Part shown: positions 55,686-63,752 of the stretch, piece by piece
How positions within the stretch are numbered: position 1 is the stretch's first letter
Layout: each line of letters begins with the position of its first letter
Assembly: GCF_008711175.1 (NCBI RefSeq)
Contig: NZ_VWNF01000041.1
Span: 62,001 to 126,000, forward strand
Direction: 5' to 3'
DNA length: 64,000 nucleotides
DNA from: Nesterenkonia ebinurensis
GTDB lineage: Bacteria > Actinomycetota > Actinomycetes > Actinomycetales > Micrococcaceae
The notes under the pieces: model-generated
Told to the model about the DNA's origin: nothing
The model's input: the letters and a program-made list of their open reading frames with translations, nothing else
The model's database searches: none
Program-made: the position numbers and the translations under genes

Positions 55686-56831
55686 GTGAGTGAATCAGCT
55701 GCTGCCGAACGCGTACGCCGCCGGCTTGCCGAGGTGCTGGACCCCGAACTGCGGGTGCCGATCACCGAGCTCGGCATGGTGGGTGCGGTGGGAGTCGACG
55801 ATGCCGGACTGGCAGAGATCACCGTCAAGCTCACCATCTCAGCCTGTCCCATGCGCAGCAGGATCGTGGAGGAGGTCAGCACCGCCGCAGTGCGCGCCGA
55901 GGGGGTGCGCACCGCCGAGGTCACCCTGGCTGTGATGAGCCCTGAGGAGCGTGCGGAGCTGAAGGAGCAGCTGCGCGGCGGCCAGGGAGCTGGGCCGAAT
56001 GGGACCAAGATCAACCGGTTCGCCCAGCCGGATTCGCTCACCAAGGTCTATGCGGTGGCCTCCGGCAAGGGCGGAGTGGGCAAGTCCACCGTCACGGTGA
56101 ACCTGGCCTGCGCGATGGCCGCCCAGGGTCTGAAGGTCGGGGTGATCGACGCTGATGTGCACGGTTTCTCCGTGCCAGGAATGTTGGGCATCACCGATAG
56201 GCCCACAAGGCTGGATGAGCTGATCCTGCCGCCGGTGGCCTACGAGGTCAAGACCATCTCGATCGGCATGTTTGTGGACGGCAACCAGGCGGTGGCCTGG
56301 CGCGGGCCGATGCTGCACCGGGCGGTGGAGCAGTTTCTCACCGATGTGCACTTCGGAGACTTGGACGTGCTGCTGCTGGACCTGCCCCCGGGCACCGGTG
56401 ACATCGCCATCTCGGTGGCCCAGCTGCTGCCGGGATCGGAGCTGCTGGTGGTCACCACCCCGCAGGCCGCCGCCGCCCAGGTGGCGGAGCGGGCCGGAGC
56501 CCTGAGCACCCAGACCGACCAGCGGATTGCCGGGGTGATCGAGAACATGGGCCCGATGACCCTGCCTGATGGCAGCCTGCTGGACCTCTTCGGCTCCGGG
56601 GGCGGGGAACTGGTGGCCGAGCGGCTCAGCGAGCAGCTGGAGACTGAGGTGCCGCTGCTCGGCTCGGTCCCCCTGGACACTGGTCTGCGGCAGGCAGGCG
56701 ACGACGGCGTCCCAGCCGTGGTCTCCGCACCGGACTCCCCTGCCGGACAGGCCTTACAGGCTGTGGCGCAGCGCCTGGCGTCCCGTTCCCGTCACCTCGC
56801 CGGCAAGCATCTGCCGGTCAGTCTGCGATAG
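55686..56831 (+). CDS. mrp: Mrp/ApbC iron-sulfur cluster carrier ATPase
   Basis: A 381-residue P-loop NTPase. An N-terminal DUF59/MIP18 domain (about 1-90) has the Cys of SACPMRSRIVEE. The deviant Walker A VASGKGGVGKSTVTVNLA is near residue 125, Walker B-like LLLDLPPGTGD near 235, and ENMGPM near 285. Mrp proteins hold and deliver Fe-S clusters to apoproteins. The usual CxxC of some homologues is not visible near 300. GTG start. It is convergent with the GntR gene. Confidence 0.93.
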   Translation: MSESAAAERVRRRLAEVLDPELRVPITELGMVGAVGVDDAGLAEITVKLTISACPMRSRIVEEVSTAAVRAEGVRTAEVTLAVMSPEERAELKEQLRGGQGAGPNGTKINRFAQPDSLTKVYAVASGKGGVGKSTVTVNLACAMAAQGLKVGVIDADVHGFSVPGMLGITDRPTRLDELILPPVAYEVKTISIGMFVDGNQAVAWRGPMLHRAVEQFLTDVHFGDLDVLLLDLPPGTGDIAISVAQLLPGSELLVVTTPQAAAAQVAERAGALSTQTDQRIAGVIENMGPMTLPDGSLLDLFGSGGGELVAERLSEQLETEVPLLGSVPLDTGLRQAGDDGVPAVVSAPDSPAGQALQAVAQRLASRSRHLAGKHLPVSLR

Positions 56832-56875
56832 TTCCGCAGCTCGGGAGCTCTCGCACCGGTCGCAGCGGGGTGCCC

Positions 56876-57538
56876 TTATGGTTTGGCGTAGTCAAGATGG
56901 CGGGCCATCAGCTCGGCAGCCCGCTCAGCATCACCGGAGATGACAGCCTCGGCGATTGCCACGTGTTCATCGGCGGTCGTCGGCAGACCGTTGTCCTCTG
57001 CCAGGTAGGCATAGAAGCCGTTGACTCGTGACTGGTCGCGCAGAGTGTTGACAATATCCAGCCAGCGGCGGTTGCCCACCAGCCCCACCAGGCTGGAGTG
57101 GAAGCTCTGATCCACCTCCAGGTACTCGGAGACATCATGGTGGGTGGAGAACTCCACGGTCTGCTCCGCCAAGGCGCGCAGTTGCTGGATGGTCTCCGCG
57201 TCCAGGTCCAGCTGTGCGGCCCGGCGGACGGCCTCCACCTCAATGAGCATACGCAGGTCGTAGACCTCCAGCTTGTCCTGCGGAGTCAGCTCCACCACCC
57301 GGAACCCGCGATTGCGCACCAGCTCCAGCAGGCCCTTGTCCACCAGGGACATCATCGCCTCGCGCGCCGGCGAGTTGGAAATACCAAGTTGGCTGGCCAG
57401 GGCGTTCGCTGAATAGATTTCACCAGGCTTCATCTGACCGCTCAGCAGGGCACGGCGGATCATGGCCTCCGTGGAGTCCTTCAGTGTCTGCCGGGTCACT
57501 GAGCCGGCCACCCACCCCTGGCTTGTGCTGATCCTCAA
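56876..57538 (-). CDS. GntR-family (FadR/FCD) transcriptional regulator
   Basis: A 220-residue regulator. The winged helix covers about 15-80 (NALASQLGISNSPAREAMMSLVDKGLLELVRNRGFRVVELT), and the FCD effector domain about 90-215 carries likely metal ligands in VDQSFHSSLVG and EHVAIAEAVISGD and ARHLD. FCD regulators usually control neighbouring catabolic genes and respond to an organic acid or amino acid. It is the last gene of a cluster with symporter, dehydrogenases and oxidase, and is the obvious candidate to control it. Confidence 0.92.
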   Translation of the reverse strand: MRISTSQGWVAGSVTRQTLKDSTEAMIRRALLSGQMKPGEIYSANALASQLGISNSPAREAMMSLVDKGLLELVRNRGFRVVELTPQDKLEVYDLRMLIEVEAVRRAAQLDLDAETIQQLRALAEQTVEFSTHHDVSEYLEVDQSFHSSLVGLVGNRRWLDIVNTLRDQSRVNGFYAYLAEDNGLPTTADEHVAIAEAVISGDAERAAELMARHLDYAKP

Positions 57539-57596
57539 CGGCTGCCCCGCATCCAGTTAGTCCTCTCCACGGTCTAGAGCAGTGTACTATCCACAG

Positions 57597-58175
57597 TCAG
57601 CCCAGGCTCAGCCAGGAACTGGCGGACCATTGGTCAGCCATATAGGTCTCTGGCTCTCCGGTGTTGGCATTGATGATCAGTTCATCGGGGCCCTCAGCCA
57701 GATCGAGTTTGACCCTCCACAGGGGCAGGTAGACCAGGGTGATCTCCTCAATGCTGTGCCGGGGCTTCTTCATCATGTAGCTGCGGTCTACCTTGTCCAG
57801 CACCGCCTTGATGTAGGGCCTGGTCTGCTCAGCGGTGGTGATCTTCAAGGCACTCTGGTGTGCTGCGGCGTCGTCGTCCCCCAAAGGATCACGCAGCGGC
57901 GGGATGGTCTCCATGACCCCCCGGTATCCGGAAACGGCATCGATGAAGACCACATTAGGCCGGACCTTCGGCGGAAACGGCGGGCGGTCCGCATAGCTGA
58001 GGATCTTGGCCAGCCATATCGGGTGGTGGATCAGCTTCCTGGAGCTGATGGCAGCCTCCGCCTGTGCGGAGGAGACCCGAAACCGGCGCACCGGACCCAG
58101 TCCCCTCCGCACACCGGAGAGAAATGCCTTATCGCTGAGCGGAGCGGATTTTTCTCCGATCAGTTGGATGCCCAA
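57597..58175 (-). CDS. unknown protein in the symporter operon
   Basis: A 192-residue protein that starts three bases after the symporter gene. It has no signal peptide or membrane helix. The C-terminal part, EITLVYLPLWRVKLDLAEGPDELIINANTGEP, resembles the strand pattern of PepSY-like or other small beta domains that end in an ITNANTGEV-type motif. The N-terminal part is basic and unfamiliar. I do not recognise a family; being cotranscribed with a Na+ symporter, it may be an accessory or binding protein. Confidence 0.65.
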   Translation of the reverse strand: MGIQLIGEKSAPLSDKAFLSGVRRGLGPVRRFRVSSAQAEAAISSRKLIHHPIWLAKILSYADRPPFPPKVRPNVVFIDAVSGYRGVMETIPPLRDPLGDDDAAAHQSALKITTAEQTRPYIKAVLDKVDRSYMMKKPRHSIEEITLVYLPLWRVKLDLAEGPDELIINANTGEPETYMADQWSASSWLSLG

Positions 58176-58178
58176 CAG

Positions 58179-59630
58179 CTATACCTCCAATTTGTCCCGT
58201 ACGTTGGTGTGGTTGAGCTCAACTTCGCGCTGGATGTGCGCCGGCGGCGGGGTGGTGAGCAGGCTGACCACTACCATCAGGACCAGTGAGACCGGGGCGG
58301 CGATAATCGGCTCAGCGACCAGGGCAAAGAAGTCTCCTGAGACCAGAATCACGAATGTGATGCCGCCGCCGAGCATGCCGGCCATAGCTCCTGCCGCATT
58401 GGCACGCTTCCACCAGATCCCCAGCACAATCGGGAACCCGAAGGCTGACAGCAGCGCGCCACCGACCCAGCCGACCATGATGGCGATCAGCCCCGGTGGG
58501 TCCAATGCGATCAGGATGCCGGCGAATGCCGCGAGGAACATGACCACCAGGCCAAGCCGCACCACGGTCTTCTCTTTGGCATCAGTTTTGATGTATCCCT
58601 TGAAGAGGTCCTGGGAGACTCCGGCCGAGATGGCCAGCAGCATGGCATCAGCAGAGGACATAATGGCCGAGATCAGCGAGGCCAAGAGAATCCCAGCGAC
58701 TATCGGCGGAAGGTAGAGCTCGATGACCTGAAGGAAGATCATGTCATTGTTGTCCAGTTCACCGATAGTGCCTAACGTGGCGCCGGCACCGGCCATCATG
58801 AAGCCGAAGCAGAAGACCGACGCGTAGAAGATGGCAGCCACGAAAGCTGACCGGCGGGCTACTTTCGCGCTCTTAGAGGCGAAGTTACGCATCACTGCGG
58901 AGGGGGAGATCACACCGAACCACAGGAAGGCCAGGAAAATACCGAAGTAGGTCATCCAGTGCTGGCTCACATCGCCGAATGCGGGGTCTACTTCGAGTGC
59001 TTCCTGAATAAGGTTGAGCGGACCATCATGGGAGACCCAGATGACGGTGGCCACGATAGCCAGGCCACCTACCATGATGATGCCCTGGATGAGGTCCGTG
59101 TAGGTAATGGCCCACATTCCGCCCAATGCAGCATAGAGGGTGAAACCCAGGCCCAAGATGATGACCGCAGCGGTGTAGTCAATACCGAGGACATACTGGC
59201 CGATCAGCCCGGAGGCAGTCAGCTGCGGCACCATGTAGAAGGTCATGGTGATCACCACAATCACTGCGGCCACTGCGCCGACTGCCTTGCTGTAGCGCAG
59301 CTTGAAGTACTCCGGCATAGTGCGCACTCCGGTGCGCCGGATCTGTCCTGAGATCAGAAATACCGCGAAGGGGAGGATGGCCGTGGCCGCGAAGCCGTAG
59401 GTCATCAGGAAAGGCAGCCCGAGTGATACGCCACCGCCGACCGCACCCATCAGGGAGCTGGCTGAGGCCAGGGCTGCGAAGAGGGCCACCCCGCCGACAA
59501 AGCTGTTAATGTTGCGTCCCGCCGTCCAGTAGTCATCCGCTGAACGCTGAGCCCGCTTGGAGAAATAGATTCCGATGCCGATCATCGCGGCCAGATAGAC
59601 CGTGACGATGATGGTTTCCTGTACTTGCAT
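58179..59630 (-). CDS. sodium:solute symporter (SSS family)
   Basis: A 483-residue transporter with about 13 helices in the SSS/LeuT fold. The signature region ALGGMWAITYTDLIQGIIMVGG near residue 175 and the N-terminal ALASASSLMGAVGGGVSLGLP near 55 carry the Na+ and substrate residues. It belongs near the pantothenate/proline/unknown-solute subgroup that is always found with a DUF3311 partner, which is encoded nine bases upstream. It probably imports the substrate broken down by the enzymes of this operon. Confidence 0.92.
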   Translation of the reverse strand: MQVQETIIVTVYLAAMIGIGIYFSKRAQRSADDYWTAGRNINSFVGGVALFAALASASSLMGAVGGGVSLGLPFLMTYGFAATAILPFAVFLISGQIRRTGVRTMPEYFKLRYSKAVGAVAAVIVVITMTFYMVPQLTASGLIGQYVLGIDYTAAVIILGLGFTLYAALGGMWAITYTDLIQGIIMVGGLAIVATVIWVSHDGPLNLIQEALEVDPAFGDVSQHWMTYFGIFLAFLWFGVISPSAVMRNFASKSAKVARRSAFVAAIFYASVFCFGFMMAGAGATLGTIGELDNNDMIFLQVIELYLPPIVAGILLASLISAIMSSADAMLLAISAGVSQDLFKGYIKTDAKEKTVVRLGLVVMFLAAFAGILIALDPPGLIAIMVGWVGGALLSAFGFPIVLGIWWKRANAAGAMAGMLGGGITFVILVSGDFFALVAEPIIAAPVSLVLMVVVSLLTTPPPAHIQREVELNHTNVRDKLEV

Positions 59631-59639
59631 GGTTTTCCC

Positions 59640-59960
59640 TCAGCTCTCTGCCTGGTTGGCCGCCGTGCCGCTCAGTTCACTTGTGGTGCCAGACTCGACC
59701 TCATCGATGTCTTTTCCGACAGCCTTCTCTAGGCGTTCCATCCACAGCACGTAGATGCCGGTCAGTGCGATAGACACCGGCATGGTGGCGAACATGATCC
59801 ATCCCACCAGCGCTACGCCGCCGGGATGGGGCTCTCTGGGCCACCAGATGAAGATGATCGCGGACATCACCAGCAGTACGATCAGCAGGACAATGCCCGG
59901 ATCGCTCCACGTAGACCGATGTCGCGCAGGATACTCTGCGGGTTCTGATCTTGATGTCAT
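59640..59960 (-). CDS. DUF3311 small membrane protein, symporter partner
   Basis: A 106-residue protein with two membrane helices (about 21-38 and 48-68) and the DUF3311 pattern. A short acidic C-terminal tail follows. It precedes the SSS symporter by nine bases, as YhjC-type proteins precede YhjB-type symporters in Bacillus and others. Its role, perhaps stabilising the transporter, is not known. Confidence 0.85.
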   Translation of the reverse strand: MTSRSEPAEYPARHRSTWSDPGIVLLIVLLVMSAIIFIWWPREPHPGGVALVGWIMFATMPVSIALTGIYVLWMERLEKAVGKDIDEVESGTTSELSGTAANQAES

Positions 59961-59966
59961 TCTCTC

Positions 59967-60911
59967 TCATTTCCTTCTCTTGAGTGCGTAAATCCCCGCC
60001 ACCACGGACAGGTCCTGCCACGGCATTCCAGTGCCTTTGAAGAACCGGGGGATGTCTGGCGGAAGTTCCGCCCTGCCGGTGACGAGGTCTTTGAGGGTGG
60101 TGGCGGCGCCCCAGTCGAAGCTGCCCTCTGTGGCAGGGATGATGAGGTCTCCAGCCTCGCGCTGAGCACTGGAGCGGGACTCCACGATGACGGCGGATCG
60201 TTGCGCCAGTGCACTGTCAGTCTCACGGTGGTGGGGGTCATGGGAACCGATCGCGGCAACCGTCGCATGATCCTTCAGCAGACCGGAGTCGAACAGCGGC
60301 TCCGGAGATGCAGTGCAGCAGACCACCACATCAGCTTCAGCCACGGCCTCCGGCCCGCTCACGCGCGCACTGACACCCAGGGATTCGGCCGTTTCAGCTA
60401 CGGCTTGTACTTTTTCCGTGCTGCGGCCCACAACATCGAGGTGAACCAGGTTCATCACAGCCTGCAGCGCCTCAATATGAGCGTGTGCCTGGACACCGGT
60501 GCCGAAGACCACCGCACGACTGGCTGAAGCTGCTGCGGCGTGCCTGACCGCCAGAGCGGTGGTGGCCGGTGTGCGCAGGGTAGTCAGTGCGGCACCGTCT
60601 AAGGTGGCCACCGGGGTGTGAGTCTCCCCGTCAAAGAGCAAGTAGACACCTTGAATGACGGGCAGGCCCACTTTCTCATTGCCTGGCCGCAGAGTCACCA
60701 CCTTGGTGCCGCACCACGCAGAGCTGGCTGAGGGCATCTGCAGCATTTGGCCCCGCGGGGTGGTCAGCCTGGAGCGCTCCCCGTCATCCTCAGGGTCGAA
60801 CCCAGCTACTAACGTCTCCTCCAGAGCGTCGACCGCTGCGCGCATCGGCATGAGCTCTGCAATCTCCTCCACCCCGATCCATAGAGGTGCCCCGGACTCA
60901 GGCTGCGACAT
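59967..60911 (-). CDS. ornithine cyclodeaminase/mu-crystallin family dehydrogenase
   Basis: A 314-residue NAD(P)-dependent enzyme. The nucleotide-binding GxGxxA-type loop is AVVFGTGVQAHAHIEAL near residue 135, the N-terminal substrate Lys is in CGTKVVTLRPGN near 68, and EVPGSHDP-like AAIGSHDPHHRETD near 235 is typical. The family includes ornithine cyclodeaminase, alanine dehydrogenase and ketimine reductase (Delta1-piperideine-2-carboxylate to pipecolate). With an ALDH7-like dehydrogenase and an FAD amine oxidase alongside, ketimine reductase is my favoured role. Start MSQPESG follows GAGGGG; the longer frame upstream is rejected. Confidence 0.85.
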   Translation of the reverse strand: MSQPESGAPLWIGVEEIAELMPMRAAVDALEETLVAGFDPEDDGERSRLTTPRGQMLQMPSASSAWCGTKVVTLRPGNEKVGLPVIQGVYLLFDGETHTPVATLDGAALTTLRTPATTALAVRHAAAASASRAVVFGTGVQAHAHIEALQAVMNLVHLDVVGRSTEKVQAVAETAESLGVSARVSGPEAVAEADVVVCCTASPEPLFDSGLLKDHATVAAIGSHDPHHRETDSALAQRSAVIVESRSSAQREAGDLIIPATEGSFDWGAATTLKDLVTGRAELPPDIPRFFKGTGMPWQDLSVVAGIYALKRRK

Positions 60912-60933
60912 AAACCCCTCGTTCTGTCGGTTA

Positions 60934-60951
60934 TCGATCACTAATGATTGA
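60934..60951. promoter_or_regulatory. operator candidate for the GntR regulator
   Basis: TCGATCA-CTAA-TGATTGA is an inverted repeat with one mismatch in 7-bp arms. It sits 23 bases upstream of the cyclodeaminase-family gene in the only gap over 100 bases inside the cluster, which probably holds an internal promoter. Binding by the FCD regulator is inferred. Confidence 0.5.
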
Positions 60952-61035
60952 AAAGGTAATTTAGCAGCTGCCAGGCGCCACGGGAAGAGGTGAGGGCCAG
61001 GCCCTCCTAAACACTCTCTGCAGGGGTGAACACCC

Positions 61036-62544
61036 TCAGATGAACTCCACGCCCTGGGCCAGGGGCAGCTCCCCGGAGTAGTTGATGGTATTGGTGGCCC
61101 GGCGCATATAGGCCTTCCAGGCATCTGAGCCGGATTCACGGCCGCCGCCGGTTTCCTTCTCTCCGCCGAAGGCCCCACCGATCTCAGCTCCGGAGGTGCC
61201 GATATTGACATTCGCGATACCGCAGTCCGAACCGGCAGCAGAGAGGAAGATCTCCGCCTCACGCTGATCTTCAGTGAAGATTGAGGATGAGAGTCCTTGT
61301 GGAACGGAGTTGTGCAGTTCGATGGCCTCCTCCAGTGTCTGATAGGTCAGCACGTAGAGGATGGGAGCGAAGGTCTCCTGGGTGACCACCTCGGTCTGGG
61401 TGGGCATCTTCACAATGGCCGGTTCCACATAGTAAGCCTCAGGAAACTGGTCCTGCAGAACACGGGAACCGCCCACCAGCAGTTCGCCGCCCTGCTCCTT
61501 GGCTGCGTTGAGCGCCTTGTGCATCCCCTGATAGGCGGCTTGGTGAATCAGCGGCCCAACGAGGGTGCCTTCCTTTCGGGGATCGCCGATGCTGAGTGTC
61601 TTATAGGCGACCACGAGCTGCTCGGTCAGTCGTTCACTGACCGATTCGTGGACGATGAGTCGGCGCAGCGTGGTGCAGCGCTGGCCGGCAGTACCAGCAG
61701 CGGCGAATGCCACTCCACGCAGGGTGAGCTCCAGGTCGGCCTTATCGCTGACAATGGCGGCGTTATTGCCCCCCAGCTCCAGCAGGCATTTGCCGAAGCG
61801 CTGAGCGACCCGGGGGCCGACCTCCCGGCCCATTCGGGTGGAACCGGTGGCGGAGACCAGTTTGACCGCAGGGTTGTCCACCAGTGCTTGACCGCCTTCA
61901 CGGTCGGTGAGCACCAACTGGTGGATGCCTTCAGGCGCCCCAGTTTCGCTGACCGCGCGGGCTAGCAGCGCATCAGTGGCCAAGGCGGAGAGCGTAGCGA
62001 TTTCAGAAGGCTTCCACGCCACTGTGTCGCCGGCTACCAGGGCGTTGGCGGTGTTCCAGGCATAGGGGGCTACTGGAAAGTTGAAGGCGGTGATGATGCC
62101 GACGACCCCAAGCGGGTGCCAGGTCTCCATCAGCCGGTGACCGGGTCGCTCCGAAGGCATGGTCTTGCCGTAGAGCATGCGTGACTGCCCCAGGGCGAAT
62201 TCACAGATGTCGATCATCTCCTGCACTTCGCCCTCAGCCTCGGAAGTGATCTTGCCCGCATCCACCTGCACCAGGAAGGCCAGGTCCTTCTTGTGTTCGG
62301 CTAGCAGCTCGCCCCAGCGCTTGACGGTTTGGCCGCGGACTGGTGCGGGGGTGTCGCGCCATGCGGGGAATGCGTCTTCAGCCTTCTCGACCGCCTGAGC
62401 GACCTCGGCCTTGCTGTGCAGCGGAAGGTGCAACAGATTCTTCCCGTCAATGGGGTTACGGGCGGCGAGGCCGCCGCTGAGCGAATCGACATCGACTCCG
62501 CAGGCGGAGAGTGCGGCCTTGGTGTGCTCAATGAGGTCTGACAT
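61036..62544 (-). CDS. ALDH7-like aldehyde dehydrogenase (aminoadipate-semialdehyde type)
   Basis: A 502-residue aldehyde dehydrogenase. The catalytic Glu is in FGKCLLELGGNNAAIV near residue 260, and the catalytic Cys in AGTAGQRCTTLRRLIVH near 297. The N-terminal NPIDGKNL, GVVGIITAFNFPVAPYAWN near 150 and GGAFGGEKETGGGRESGSDAWKAYMRR near 470 match the ALDH7/AmaB (L-2-aminoadipate 6-semialdehyde or P6C dehydrogenase) group. It would oxidise the semialdehyde formed from lysine or pipecolate. It follows the FAD oxidase by 14 bases. Confidence 0.9.
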   Translation of the reverse strand: MSDLIEHTKAALSACGVDVDSLSGGLAARNPIDGKNLLHLPLHSKAEVAQAVEKAEDAFPAWRDTPAPVRGQTVKRWGELLAEHKKDLAFLVQVDAGKITSEAEGEVQEMIDICEFALGQSRMLYGKTMPSERPGHRLMETWHPLGVVGIITAFNFPVAPYAWNTANALVAGDTVAWKPSEIATLSALATDALLARAVSETGAPEGIHQLVLTDREGGQALVDNPAVKLVSATGSTRMGREVGPRVAQRFGKCLLELGGNNAAIVSDKADLELTLRGVAFAAAGTAGQRCTTLRRLIVHESVSERLTEQLVVAYKTLSIGDPRKEGTLVGPLIHQAAYQGMHKALNAAKEQGGELLVGGSRVLQDQFPEAYYVEPAIVKMPTQTEVVTQETFAPILYVLTYQTLEEAIELHNSVPQGLSSSIFTEDQREAEIFLSAAGSDCGIANVNIGTSGAEIGGAFGGEKETGGGRESGSDAWKAYMRRATNTINYSGELPLAQGVEFI

Positions 62545-62558
62545 GGTGTTCTGCTCCT

Positions 62559-63752
62559 TTAGATGATGTTGACTTCATGCAGTACAGATTCAGCGTTCAT
62601 GAACCGATCTGCGGAGAATTGCGTGGCATCCATGAAGGATTCCCTGCCCAGGTAGAGGTCAGTGATCAGTTCGCCCACCGCAGGACCCTGGAGGAAGCCA
62701 TGGCCAGAGAAGCCGGTGGCGTAGAAGAAGCCGGCGACATGGGAATCCTGGCCGATCAGCGCGTTGTGGTCAGGGGTGGCTTCATAGAACCCGGCCCAGC
62801 CTGAGGCTAGTTCCGGCTCAGCAAGCTGCGGGGCGCAGATACGGGCAGCGGCGTTGAACTCAGCTAGCCACTCGTTGGAGTATTCGCGGTTGAGGCCAGG
62901 TTCCTGCTGGTGGGAGATGCCCAGCAGCAGGCCGTTGCGGTAGTTGTGGAAGTAGAAAGTGGTGCCCAGGTCCAGGGTGAAGGGGACTGCGGGGTGGGCG
63001 GCATGCTGCTGCGGGGTCAGGCCGATCATCCGACGTACCGGCACCACGGGGAGTTCGACGCCGGCCTGTGCGCCTATCTGGGCGCTCCATGCCCCGGCGC
63101 AGCAGATCACCGCATCGGTGGTGATACATCCGCGGTTGGTGGTCACTGCACAGATCTCTCCTGCTGCCCGTTGGACTTCTAACGCCTCAGTACGGGGCAG
63201 GATGGTCACCCCCAGCCGGCGCGCAGCAACGGCGTAACCCTCCACTACTGCGCTGGGATCAGCATGCCCATCCTCCGGAGAGAAGGAGGCCCCCAACAGT
63301 GCACCAGTATTGAGGTAGGGATTGAGCTCTCCTGTCTCCTCGGGACTGATCAGCCGGGAGTTGACCCCCAGGCTGTTCTGCCGTGCGGTGGCTTCTTCCA
63401 TGGCGGCCAGCTGCTCTTCGGTACGGGCCAGGAAGAGGTAGCCGACCCGGGAGAGTTCAATATCAGTGCCGAAGTCCTCGGTAAAACGCGCAAAGCGCTC
63501 CAGCGAGCGCTGGCCCAGCTGGATATTGCCCGGGTCGGAGAAATTGGCACGCACCCCGCCCAGTGGTTTTGCTGAGGATCCGCTGCCAAGCTCGAACTGC
63601 TCCACCAGCACTATGTTCCGCACCCCGGCAGCGGCCAGGTGATACGCGATGGAGACCCCCATGATGCCCCCTCCGATAAGCACCACATCAGCAGCACGGG
63701 GCTGGGTGAGGTCGTCGGAGGGCAGCGTCAGCGGTACGGTGCGGACACTCAC
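62559..63752 (-). CDS. FAD-dependent amine oxidase (DAO family)
   Basis: A 397-residue flavoprotein of the D-amino acid/sarcosine/pipecolate oxidase family. The Rossmann motif VVLIGGGIMGVSIAYHLAAAGV is near residue 24, SSAKPLGGVRANFSDP near 58, and the C-terminal FAD loop FYATGFSGHGFLQGPAVGE near 345. It probably oxidises a secondary or cyclic amine such as pipecolate, giving an imine that opens to the semialdehyde for the next enzyme. GTG start overlaps the upstream SDR stop (GTGA). The exact substrate is inferred from context only. Confidence 0.88.
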   Translation of the reverse strand: MSVRTVPLTLPSDDLTQPRAADVVLIGGGIMGVSIAYHLAAAGVRNIVLVEQFELGSGSSAKPLGGVRANFSDPGNIQLGQRSLERFARFTEDFGTDIELSRVGYLFLARTEEQLAAMEEATARQNSLGVNSRLISPEETGELNPYLNTGALLGASFSPEDGHADPSAVVEGYAVAARRLGVTILPRTEALEVQRAAGEICAVTTNRGCITTDAVICCAGAWSAQIGAQAGVELPVVPVRRMIGLTPQQHAAHPAVPFTLDLGTTFYFHNYRNGLLLGISHQQEPGLNREYSNEWLAEFNAAARICAPQLAEPELASGWAGFYEATPDHNALIGQDSHVAGFFYATGFSGHGFLQGPAVGELITDLYLGRESFMDATQFSADRFMNAESVLHEVNII

